6,970 bases of DNA from positions 1 to 6,970 of the forward strand of contig CALJJF010000055.1 of NCBI GenBank assembly GCA_937973935.1, given 5' to 3'. Position numbers and translations under genes: made by a program. This stretch comes from MKRK01 sp001896915. Lineage in GTDB: Bacteria > Bacillota > Clostridia > Oscillospirales > Acutalibacteraceae. Numbering within the stretch: the stretch's first letter is position 1; each line of letters opens with the position of its first letter. Shown one piece after another: positions 1 to 6,018 of the stretch. A model generated the notes under the pieces. It did no database searches. It was not told the DNA's origin and worked only from the letters and a program-made list of their open reading frames with translations.

Positions 1-38
1 CCAAAGCAAAATCAAATAATGTAAAGGAGAAATAATCC

Positions 39-947
39 ATGAATGAATTTGATGATATTATAACATCCAACACCGGCAATTCATCCATGCCGGACCGATC
101 GGAAAAAAATCAAGAGTTTGATGCGGGAAAATGGGCGGCTCAAAAACAACAAAGCCGGAAAAATGCATATAACATGATTGATTCGACCGCACAATCAATC
201 AGCTGCGATAGCCGCAAGTTTCGTTCCTATCTTGATATACAGAGCCGCTTTGACCGATATTCGGTAAACAACGCATTGCTGATTACGGCACAAATGCCGA
301 CCGCCGTGCAGCTTCGGGATTATGATGCATGGAAAGATGCCGGCACTCCTGTTAAAAAGAAACAAAAGGGCATCATCATTTTGGAACCCGGAGAAAAATA
401 TACCCGTGATGATGGTACAACGGGGGTATCCTTAAATGTGAAAAGAGTCTTTGATGTTTCACAAACTTCCTCTAAGGACCACCCCGTCATTACCCGGCTT
501 GATGACCGCGCGTTGTTAAAAGCATTGGTTCACAATTCCCCTGTGGTTATAATGCCGGCCGACAAGTTTGATATGGAAAACACCAACGCCTTTTACGACC
601 CTGCAAAGCATCAAATCCTTGTTCGCAAAGGCATGGATGCGCCGGAAATATTCAAAGCCGTCACAAAAGAACTGGCTCATGCGGCATTCACTTTAGAGGC
701 AGAGGAATATTCAAGGCGGAAAGAAAACTTCAAAGCTCAGTGTGTATCATATATTCTTTGCAACAGATACGGCATTGACACGCAGGAAATGGAAATCCGT
801 GTTCCTGTATCTCTTTCGGGAATTCCATCTAAGCAAATTCTGGAGCAACTTTCAGCGATTCGCAATACGGCAAACGATATCAGTGCAAGAATGTCTAAAT
901 CACTGGAGCAGCATAAAAGTCCAAAAAACCGGGACTATGAAAGATGA
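39..947 (+). CDS. ArdC/LtrC-like protein with degenerate zincin domain
   Basis: 302-aa soluble protein. Residues about 38-140 resemble the ArdC N-terminal ssDNA-binding domain: the stretch around 60-115 contains FRSYLDIQSRF, YSVNNALLITAQ (74-85), an AVQLRDYDAWK segment (89-99) and a GIIILEP strand (111-117). This is the usual ArdC_N pattern. The C-terminal part (about 165-260) looks like the matching zincin-like peptidase domain. However, its HExxH motif reads K210-E211-L-A-H214, and the usual downstream AE pair reads AQ at 233-234, so metal binding and catalysis are probably lost. Family members are antirestriction or ssDNA-handling proteins carried by plasmids and ICEs, so a role in protecting or handling transferred DNA is an inference. 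The start is well supported: AAGGAGA at 24-30 lies 8 nt before ATG 39. It sits first in the visible part of the transfer operon, 15 nt before the next gene. Confidence 0.75.
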   Translation: MNEFDDIITSNTGNSSMPDRSEKNQEFDAGKWAAQKQQSRKNAYNMIDSTAQSISCDSRKFRSYLDIQSRFDRYSVNNALLITAQMPTAVQLRDYDAWKDAGTPVKKKQKGIIILEPGEKYTRDDGTTGVSLNVKRVFDVSQTSSKDHPVITRLDDRALLKALVHNSPVVIMPADKFDMENTNAFYDPAKHQILVRKGMDAPEIFKAVTKELAHAAFTLEAEEYSRRKENFKAQCVSYILCNRYGIDTQEMEIRVPVSLSGIPSKQILEQLSAIRNTANDISARMSKSLEQHKSPKNRDYER

Positions 948-962
948 GGTGTGAACTAACCT

Positions 963-1151
963 ATGAAAGAACCGTTACGAATTGTTCCTCTTGACCCGAT
1001 TGAATATGGACTTATTGTAAAAGCTCTGAATCGGTTTCGCACCGATCTATTACAAGAAGAATGCCCCACTGAAGATGTTGACAGTCTTTTGCTAAAGATT
1101 ATTGACACTCCGGTAAAAAACAAAAAGGTTGCGGCATATGAGGCAAGGTAG
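963..1151 (+). CDS. Conserved small protein of the conjugation module
   Basis: 62-aa, charged, apparently soluble protein with no membrane segment. It has a short predicted-helical core (IEYGLIVKALNRFRTDLL, residues 14-31) followed by an acidic stretch containing TEDVDSLLLKIID. Small proteins of this appearance commonly precede the VirD4 gene in Tn1549-type elements, but I know of no assigned function. GAGGTG at 946-951 lies 11 nt before the ATG, a slightly long spacing. Its last 14 nt overlap the preferred start of virD4, which suggests translational coupling. Both its size and its position between two recognisable transfer genes support it as a real gene. Confidence 0.7.
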   Translation: MKEPLRIVPLDPIEYGLIVKALNRFRTDLLQEECPTEDVDSLLLKIIDTPVKNKKVAAYEAR

Positions 1152-2928
1152 TAAAACCTCGGAGCTTATCCTATATGCCCTTGGATTGATTCCGGTCATA
1201 TGGCTCGCGCTTCTGTTTGCACCGACCATCGGGGGTAGCTTTCCTGAAATGATACCCAAGTGGACATCGGCGTTGAATAATCCATTTTCTATAACATGGT
1301 GTAAGGACAGCCTGAAGGCTGTCCTTATTCTTATGGGTATCTATGCTTTTTCACTTATAATTTATCATAGCAGCAAACGCAATTACAGACGGCGCGAAGA
1401 ACACGGCTCGGCAAAATGGGGCAAATGCAGAGCTGTAAATAAAAAATCCAGGTCGGACATTCCTTGTGACAATAAACTTTTAACGCAAAAGGTACGCATT
1501 GGTCTTGACGGACACCAGCACAAGAGAAATTTAAATGTTTTGATCTGTGGTGGCTCCGGTTCAGGAAAAACACGGTTCTATGCCAAGCCTAATGTTATGC
1601 AGTGTAACACATCAATGGTGATTTTAGACCCAAAGGGGGAAATTGTCCGTGATACCGGAAAGCTTCTTGAAAAAAAGGGATATGAAGTTCGCATCCTTGA
1701 TCTCATTAATATGGAGCGTTCCCACTGCTATAATCCTTTTGTGTATTTGTACACTGATAATGATGTGCAAAGGCTCGTTACCAATCTGTTCAAATCAACC
1801 ACACCAAAGGGGTCTCAAACCAATGATCCGTTTTGGGATACAGCAGCATCTATGTTGTTAATGGCGCTTATATTTTATTTGAAATATCAAGCGCCGGTTG
1901 AAGAACAAACCTTTCCTATGGTTATGGAAATGTTGCGAGCGGGAGAGGTTCGCGAGAATGATGACACTTATATTAGCACCCTTGATGTGCTGTTTGACCG
2001 TTTAAGGCGAAATCAGCCTAACCATATCGCAGTTAAATATTATAAGGATTATCATTCCGGCTCGGCAAAAACCTTAAAAAGTATTCAAGTCACTTTAGCC
2101 GCGCGGCTGGAAAAATTCAATCTGGACTCACTTTCCTCGCTTACTGCGACCGATGAGTTGGACTTGTCAACCCTCGGCGAAAAGAAAGTCGCGTTGTTTG
2201 CCTTGATTCCTGATAACGACAGTTCTTTTAATTTTCTTGTCAGTATTCTGTACACTCAGTTATTTCAACAGTTGTTCTATGTTGCTGATCATAAATACGG
2301 CGGTTCGTTGCCTGTTCATGTGCATTTTATAATGGATGAGTTCGCCAATGTCAGCCTACCGGATGATTTTGATAAAATACTATCGGTTATGCGATCAAGG
2401 TCGGTCAGTGTGTCGATTGTCCTCCAAAACCTCGCACAGCTTAAGGCATTATTCGAAAAGCAATGGGAGAGTATTGTCGGCAATTGTGATGAGTTCCTCT
2501 ATCTGGGTGGAAATGAGCAATCGACCCACAAGTATGTTTCGGAATTGCTGGGTAAAGAAACGATTGACACGAACACTTATGGTCGTAGTGACGGAATGCG
2601 GGGAAGCTTTTCTACAAACTATCAGGTCAGTGGACGGGAATTGATGACCCCAGATGAAGTGCGTTTACTGGATAACCGGTACGCACTTCTTTTCATTCGG
2701 GGTGAGCGACCGATACAGGATCTAAAATTTGACATTTTAAAACATCCTTTTGTTGAAGATACGGCTGACGGTCATGCCGGAGTTTACCGGCACGGCGAAA
2801 CTGGAGAATCAAAAGCAACAATTTTCTTTGAAGCGACTAATGATGAATCCCTTGCGCAATTGAAAGAAATCGAAACCACATATGAGCTTTTGTCCGAAGA
2901 GGACATTGAAGCTAAATTTAAAAATTGA
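1138..2928 (+). CDS. virD4: VirD4/TraG-type conjugal coupling ATPase (CD1115-like)
   Basis: Type IV coupling protein, a membrane-anchored ATPase that links the relaxase-DNA complex to the secretion channel. Two N-terminal membrane segments (about residues 8-27 and 57-76 from this start) are followed by the NYRRREEHGSAKWG region. Walker A GGSGSGKT is at residues 138-145. The TraG-type DPKGE motif is at 164-168. The Walker B strand ends in MDEF at 399-402, followed by VMRSRSVSVSIVLQNLAQL, typical of the family. ATG 1138 (596 aa) is preferred over an in-frame TTG at 1129 because AAAAAGG at 1122-1128 is correctly spaced for it; the TTG would have no ribosome binding site. It overlaps the previous gene by 14 nt. 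The gene appears complete, with all nucleotide-binding motifs intact. An unusual 12-bp inverted repeat lies inside it at 1302-1327. Confidence 0.95.
   Translation: MRQGSKTSELILYALGLIPVIWLALLFAPTIGGSFPEMIPKWTSALNNPFSITWCKDSLKAVLILMGIYAFSLIIYHSSKRNYRRREEHGSAKWGKCRAVNKKSRSDIPCDNKLLTQKVRIGLDGHQHKRNLNVLICGGSGSGKTRFYAKPNVMQCNTSMVILDPKGEIVRDTGKLLEKKGYEVRILDLINMERSHCYNPFVYLYTDNDVQRLVTNLFKSTTPKGSQTNDPFWDTAASMLLMALIFYLKYQAPVEEQTFPMVMEMLRAGEVRENDDTYISTLDVLFDRLRRNQPNHIAVKYYKDYHSGSAKTLKSIQVTLAARLEKFNLDSLSSLTATDELDLSTLGEKKVALFALIPDNDSSFNFLVSILYTQLFQQLFYVADHKYGGSLPVHVHFIMDEFANVSLPDDFDKILSVMRSRSVSVSIVLQNLAQLKALFEKQWESIVGNCDEFLYLGGNEQSTHKYVSELLGKETIDTNTYGRSDGMRGSFSTNYQVSGRELMTPDEVRLLDNRYALLFIRGERPIQDLKFDILKHPFVEDTADGHAGVYRHGETGESKATIFFEATNDESLAQLKEIETTYELLSEEDIEAKFKN
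1302..1327. repeat. Perfect inverted repeat inside virD4, terminator-like
   Basis: A perfect 12-bp inverted repeat with a 2-nt centre: arms 1302-1313 and 1316-1327, with GC-rich core GGACAGCC / GGCTGTCC. As RNA it would fold as an 11-bp stem with a TGAA tetraloop, followed by TTCTT. It encodes part of the loop and second membrane helix of VirD4 (CKDSLKAVLI). A perfect match this long is unlikely by chance, but codon constraint could contribute. Its role is unknown. Confidence 0.6.
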
Positions 2929-2945
2929 TTTGGAGGTAATTTAAA

Positions 2946-3296
2946 ATGAAAAAAATTCAAAAGAACACTCAAAAACTTGCTCTAACCGGTAAAATCAGAA
3001 AAGGCTTTAGGTTATATGTTTCACTTGTTTTATGTATGGGGTTGTTGTTTTCACTATCTTTGACAGCCTCTGCCGCAACCAATGATCCGCTTGTTGTTGT
3101 CAACAACCTCTCAACTTTTATCTTTGGTATTATCCGCGCCATCGGCATGATCTTGCTTGGGTTCGGCATCGTACAGATTGGCTTGTCGCTCAAATCTCAT
3201 GATCCGAGCCAAAGAGCAAACGGTTTTATGACGCTGGCAGGCGGTGTAATCATCACCTTTGCTAAAGAAATATTAACGCTTATTACGGGAGGCTGA
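2946..3296 (+). CDS. VirB2-like / Maff2-type small membrane protein of the conjugation module
   Basis: 116-aa exported or membrane protein. It begins with a long basic n-region (residues 1-22, rich in K and R), then a hydrophobic segment (24-40), then an ASA-A signal-peptidase-like site at about 43/44. The mature part has two hydrophobic segments (about 56-82 and 92-113) separated by a short polar hairpin (KSHDPSQRANG). Signal peptide plus two helices is the architecture of VirB2/TrbC pilins. Small proteins with this mature sequence sit between virD4 and virB6 in clostridial ICEs and are often labelled Maff2-family or misannotated as glutamyl-tRNA amidotransferase. The role as pilin-like channel subunit is inferred from architecture and position. 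TGGAGGT at 2931-2937 precedes ATG 2946 with good spacing, and it follows virD4 by 17 nt. It is the last + strand gene before the interruption. Confidence 0.8.
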   Translation: MKKIQKNTQKLALTGKIRKGFRLYVSLVLCMGLLFSLSLTASAATNDPLVVVNNLSTFIFGIIRAIGMILLGFGIVQIGLSLKSHDPSQRANGFMTLAGGVIITFAKEILTLITGG

Positions 3297-3329
3297 TGAA
3301 GATGGCAGCGTAAAAATAAAAGTGTTCAC

Positions 3330-3371
3330 TATTAATGTGGCATACCAGCGCTTTGGTATGCCACATTAATA
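3330..3371. terminator. Long perfect hairpin between convergent genes, candidate bidirectional terminator
   Basis: A perfect 18-bp inverted repeat with a 6-nt loop: arms 3330-3347 and 3354-3371, loop 3348-3353. It lies 33 nt after the Maff2-like stop codon and 46 nt after the stop of the convergent unknown gene, so ending transcription from both sides is a sensible role. It is not a textbook intrinsic terminator: no T-run follows directly on the + strand, and on the - strand the T-rich stretch starts about 9 nt after the stem. It could also be a structural mark of the insertion event. Confidence 0.5.
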
Positions 3372-3417
3372 TGAAATTTCGAAAAATCTGCGTGTGCCTG
3401 TATCAAAGAAGACATAA

Positions 3418-4431
3418 TCATTTAATGAAAGGATCAACATGTCCACCAAAAGCGAAAACACGCCACTGGTTATTTTCATCTTTAATCAAAGTAACTTCGT
3501 ATACATCAGGTATGATGTGCGGAGTCGAAATAATAAAAGCACTTTTCACCTCAGGAATGATGCGAACATATGCAGCACTTTTTTCTTCATTAAAACGTAC
3601 TCTGTTGCTGAATCCCGGGCTTGATATCTGATTAAAGAACGAAGTTGCTTTAGTAAAATCCCCCCAATCGTTAATACTTGGAAGAAACACAATATTCTTC
3701 ATTGTTTCGATTGAAACCTTCTCATTTTGTAATTCATCTAAAAATAATTCTACCGTTAATAAAATTTGGCACTCTTCTTGTGTCAGTCCTTGTGACTGAG
3801 ATATAACTTCTTCATCTGTTGCATCGTATGCGTATAAGTTTTCCCAGTAGGGGGATTGCTTTACTTTTTGGTCGTTTGAATCAAGATTGCCTAAATATAT
3901 TATTGGTGCCTTAACATGATCTTTTTCGATGACATCTTGTACATCCATTTTAGTAAAAAAATCAAACAATTCCAGTGCTATGGATTCAACATTTTCAACA
4001 TATTTTTTTGTGCATATAAATCTCATATTCTCATTTGTATAGGATAAACGTTGAATCCTATCTTGATCCGCATGAAGATAAAGCCCATACATAATATCTT
4101 CGATGGATTGATACAGATTCAATTTTGTACCATTTGAGAGAATCTGTTCTAAGGACAGAGTAATTATTTTTAAAAATCTTTTTTGTATATCATCTAAAAA
4201 TTCCGCTTCATCGGGATATATCTTTTTTGCTTCTTCGACGATGTTTTCAAAATATACGTGGTTCTTTGAACTCTTGCTGGTATATTTTCTAAGTAACATT
4301 AATCTTGTTTGAACAGCTACATAGGTAGCTTCATCGCACGAATCAATTATCAACTTAGTAAAAACTATTGGTAATTGATCAGTGAAACGTTTGTATTCTT
4401 TCATCGTTGTCATAAATAATTCTAAATTCAT
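3418..4431 (-). CDS. Unknown protein, accessory gene inserted antisense in the transfer operon
   Basis: 337-aa protein of no family I recognise. It appears soluble, with no signal peptide or membrane helix. The N-terminal two thirds (about 1-245) are mostly predicted helical, with a segment IMYGLYLHADQDRIQRL at 113-129. The last 65 residues look like a separate mixed alpha/beta domain ending in strands YEVTLIKDENNQWRVFAFGG (311-330), a pattern seen in NTF2-like folds; that resemblance is weak. No nuclease, ATPase, HEPN RxxxxH or DNA-binding motif is visible. The preferred start is ATG at 4431, with a weak purine-rich AGAAAGAAG upstream. An in-frame ATG at 4458 would add nine residues but has no ribosome binding site. 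It runs against the transfer genes, and parts are clearly more AT-rich (row 3961-4020 has 16 G/C of 60), suggesting separate acquisition. No clear promoter was found. Defence, exclusion or regulatory cargo are possible but unproven. Confidence 0.75.
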   Translation of the reverse strand: MNLELFMTTMKEYKRFTDQLPIVFTKLIIDSCDEATYVAVQTRLMLLRKYTSKSSKNHVYFENIVEEAKKIYPDEAEFLDDIQKRFLKIITLSLEQILSNGTKLNLYQSIEDIMYGLYLHADQDRIQRLSYTNENMRFICTKKYVENVESIALELFDFFTKMDVQDVIEKDHVKAPIIYLGNLDSNDQKVKQSPYWENLYAYDATDEEVISQSQGLTQEECQILLTVELFLDELQNEKVSIETMKNIVFLPSINDWGDFTKATSFFNQISSPGFSNRVRFNEEKSAAYVRIIPEVKSAFIISTPHIIPDVYEVTLIKDENNQWRVFAFGGHVDPFIK

Positions 4432-4532
4432 TATGTAGACTTCTTTCTGCTTTAACATTTTATGCAGTTAAAATAAGCGGGCAAACCACGATTCCGAGTT
4501 GTTATCTCTAATAGAGGAATGAACTCAGCTAA

Positions 4533-4562
4533 TTGATTTATATATTGCACATCACCTAATAT
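4533..4562 (+). promoter_or_regulatory. Weak candidate promoter upstream of virB6/trbL
   Basis: TTGATT (4533-4538) and TAATAT (4557-4562) are separated by 18 nt; each matches four of six consensus bases. A promoter here would explain how trbL is transcribed despite the antisense insertion, but in AT-rich DNA such matches arise easily. The start would be about 110 nt before the gene. Confidence 0.25.
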
Positions 4563-4563
4563 T

Positions 4564-4634
4564 AAAGCACCAGCAGTTTATCACCTTTTACATAGTGGGC
4601 ACTCAAAGCAATAACAGCAGGTGAAACATGCTTT
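4564..4634 (+). repeat. Imperfect interrupted stem-loop in the leader of virB6/trbL
   Basis: Three consecutive complementary blocks: AAAGCA 4564-4569 with TGCTTT 4629-4634, GTTT 4576-4579 with AAAC 4624-4627, and CACCT 4582-4586 with AGGTG 4619-4623. Together they give 15 bp interrupted by small bulges around a 32-nt loop. It is followed by AGGG and then CTTTTTATAT, loosely terminator-like, 44 nt before the trbL start. It may be an RNA leader structure or a diverged inverted repeat from the insertion; function is unknown. Confidence 0.35.
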
Positions 4635-4678
4635 AGGGCTTTTTATATATAAATAATGAAAAAGAAAGGAGGATTTCA

Positions 4679-5515
4679 ATGTCAGATAATTGGGTCGTTC
4701 AGAATCTGCAAAATGCACTCGATACTTGGAATGACAAAATGGCGGAAATATGGCATCTAATTACCCAATCACCGCAAACCTTTAAAGGCGGAGGCATCTG
4801 GAATGTGGTTGTAACCATACACGGAGCATTACAAGCAATTGCATATGCATTGCTTGTTTTGTTTTTTCTGATTGGAGTGGTAAAAACCTGTGGTTCCTTT
4901 GCAGAGGTTAAAAAACCGGAACATGCCGTCAAGATATTTATTCGTTTTATTCTTGCAAAAACGGTAATAACCTATGGGTTAGATCTAATGCTTGCCATGT
5001 TTTCAATAGTGCAAGGAATTGTATCAACCATTATGCAAAGCTCCGGGTTTGGTGTATCAAAAAATTCAGTGCTGCCGGATACAATTATAACCGCGATAAA
5101 CAATTGCGGATTTTGGGAAAGCATTCCCTTGTGGGCAGTAACACTGATCGGTGGTCTGTTCATAACCGTTCTATCATTCATCATGATTTTGTCGGTATAT
5201 GGGCGCTTTTTCAAGTTGTTCATGTATACCGCAATTGCACCGATTCCCTTGTCCACATTTGCAGGAGAGCCAACTCAGAATGTCGGTAAAAGCTTTCTGA
5301 AAAGTTATGCTGCTGTTTGTCTTGAAGGAGCAATCATCGTCTTAGCCTGCATAATTTTCTCGGTGTTCGCCAGTTCACCACCTGCGGTCGATACATCGGC
5401 AAGTGCTGTCACAATGGTCTGGAGCTATATTGGAGAATTGATTTTCAACATGTTAGTGCTTGTCGGTTCAGTCAAAATGGCTGACCGGATTGTGAGAGAA
5501 ATGATGGGCTTATAA
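4679..5515 (+). CDS. trbL: VirB6/TrbL-like inner-membrane conjugation protein (CD1112-like)
   Basis: 278-aa polytopic membrane protein, matching in length and character the VirB6/TrbL proteins of C. difficile CTn-type elements. A short amphipathic N-terminus (WVVQNLQNALDTWNDKMAEIW) is followed by hydrophobic segments at about 42-69, 85-115, 150-172, 178-192, 212-231 and 246-266. The YGRFFKLFMYTAIAPIPLS segment (174-192) and the GKSFLKSYAAVCLEG segment (203-217) are typical. VirB6 proteins form the inner-membrane part of the DNA channel. AAAGGAGG just before 4679 supports the start. In relatives this gene closely follows the Maff2-like gene; here it is separated by 1.38 kb and is followed 9 nt later by the end of a convergent gene, with no visible terminator. 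It appears intact. Confidence 0.9.
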   Translation: MSDNWVVQNLQNALDTWNDKMAEIWHLITQSPQTFKGGGIWNVVVTIHGALQAIAYALLVLFFLIGVVKTCGSFAEVKKPEHAVKIFIRFILAKTVITYGLDLMLAMFSIVQGIVSTIMQSSGFGVSKNSVLPDTIITAINNCGFWESIPLWAVTLIGGLFITVLSFIMILSVYGRFFKLFMYTAIAPIPLSTFAGEPTQNVGKSFLKSYAAVCLEGAIIVLACIIFSVFASSPPAVDTSASAVTMVWSYIGELIFNMLVLVGSVKMADRIVREMMGL

Positions 5516-5524
5516 AAATTTCAA

Positions 5525-5923
5525 TTATTCAGCAACACTGTCATGATAAACAATCGGTTTCCCGGTTCTTGGATCAAGCATATTCCCCTTCTCATCAAAT
5601 TTGATGTTATCCAAAGGAATACCCATTTCTTTTGCTTTTTGTATTTGCCATTCGGCATCACCGGCGAGAAAGCGTTCCTGCCGTTTGTTTTGTATCGCCT
5701 TAATCAGCGAATAAATCCAGCTTATAAGAACCAAAGCGACTAAAGCATATAAGATTAAATTTGAAAGAAACTTATAATCTCTTTCAAACTGATAAAAAAC
5801 AGTTTTTAATAAGATGAAATAAATAATTGGAATGGACAAACGAAGTTTCCCCGTCACCTTAAAGGCAAGAGAAAAAGCAAACATCAATATCGTTAAAATT
5901 AATGAAATCATAGCACCATACAT
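5525..5923 (-). CDS. Unknown three-helix membrane protein, antisense in the transfer operon
   Basis: 132-aa protein with three hydrophobic segments (about 4-22, 29-45 and 54-76), then a polar tail of about 55 residues starting with a basic KNKRQER stretch. By the positive-inside rule the tail is probably cytoplasmic. The tail carries IPLDNIKFDEKGNMLDPRTG (102-121). I do not recognise the family. A stop codon immediately precedes ATG 5923 in frame, fixing the longest possible start; AAAGGA lies 11 nt upstream. A candidate promoter with an extended -10 lies just upstream, so it seems an independently expressed unit. It is convergent with trbL (9 nt between stops) and divergent from prgI. The 5' part is very AT-rich (row 5761-5820 has 12 G/C of 60). 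Small membrane proteins in conjugative modules sometimes act in entry exclusion; that role here is only a hypothesis. Confidence 0.7.
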   Translation of the reverse strand: MYGAMISLILTILMFAFSLAFKVTGKLRLSIPIIYFILLKTVFYQFERDYKFLSNLILYALVALVLISWIYSLIKAIQNKRQERFLAGDAEWQIQKAKEMGIPLDNIKFDEKGNMLDPRTGKPIVYHDSVAE

Positions 5924-5949
5924 TCAATCATCATTCCTTTCTTATGGTT

Positions 5950-5963
5950 TACTTTTTAAAGTA
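5950..5963. promoter_or_regulatory. Short palindrome overlapping the -10 element, possible operator
   Basis: TACTTT and AAAGTA (5950-5955 and 5958-5963) form 6-bp arms with a TT centre. It covers the start-site side of the candidate - strand promoter and overlaps its -10, the position expected for a repressor site. No candidate regulator is visible in the window, and AT-rich palindromes can occur by chance. Confidence 0.3.
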
Positions 5964-5988
5964 TAGCATAAATTACCAGACATATAAA
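5960..5988 (-). promoter_or_regulatory. Candidate promoter of the 132-aa membrane protein gene
   Basis: On the - strand, TTTATA (5988-5983) is followed after 17 nt by TATACT (5965-5960), with a TGC before it giving an extended -10 (TGCTATACT). The -10 matches five of six consensus bases. Transcription would begin near 5953, about 30 nt before the start codon. Confidence 0.5.
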
Positions 5989-6018
5989 GTATGAAAATTT
6001 AAATAAGGAGGTAAGTGC

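Larger units (their letters stand above)
4452..4642 (-). pseudogene. Possible decayed coding remnant with a frameshift
   Basis: On the - strand two short open stretches meet almost end to end. The first (4642 to 4565) reads KALKHVSPAVIALSAHYVKG and on to LLVL, then stops at 4562-4564. The second, in the -1 frame, contains GALILGDVQYINQLAEFIPL from 4571 and stops at 4452-4454. Both have plausible protein-like composition, and a single-base indel near 4566-4571 would join them into about 65 residues. There is no convincing start codon or ribosome binding site, although a GTG lies in the second part. The second stop overlaps the alternative ATG (4458) of the downstream unknown gene. I do not recognise the sequence. 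It could be chance in AT-rich DNA. Confidence 0.25.

Noticed and set aside
1..24. Possible 3' end of an upstream gene (frame 1 open to TAA at 22-24)
   Set aside because: Only seven codons are visible, and the other two frames also run open for a few codons before stopping, so neither the frame nor the gene can be decided.
742..954. 70-aa + strand frame inside the ArdC-like gene
   Set aside because: It is fully overlapped by a clear longer gene and has no ribosome binding site or protein-like pattern.
2775..2792. 6-bp GC-rich inverted repeat TGCCGG / CCGGCA near the end of virD4
   Set aside because: It is short, lies within coding sequence and has no T-run after it; the expected chance rate for such repeats is high.
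3335..3631. 98-aa + strand reading frame crossing the hairpin and the end of the unknown gene
   Set aside because: It starts inside the hairpin, has no ribosome binding site, and overlaps the 3' part of the convincing - strand gene; it is most likely a shadow.
3300..4678. Insertion sequence or transposon as the cause of the interruption
   Set aside because: No transposase, matching terminal inverted repeats or target-site duplication could be found at the two edges; only a weak resemblance between about 3304 and 4463 was seen.
5593..5606. 14-bp palindrome CATCAAATTTGATG inside the small membrane-protein gene
   Set aside because: It lies inside the coding tail away from any promoter and is AT-rich; there is no context to support an operator or attachment site.
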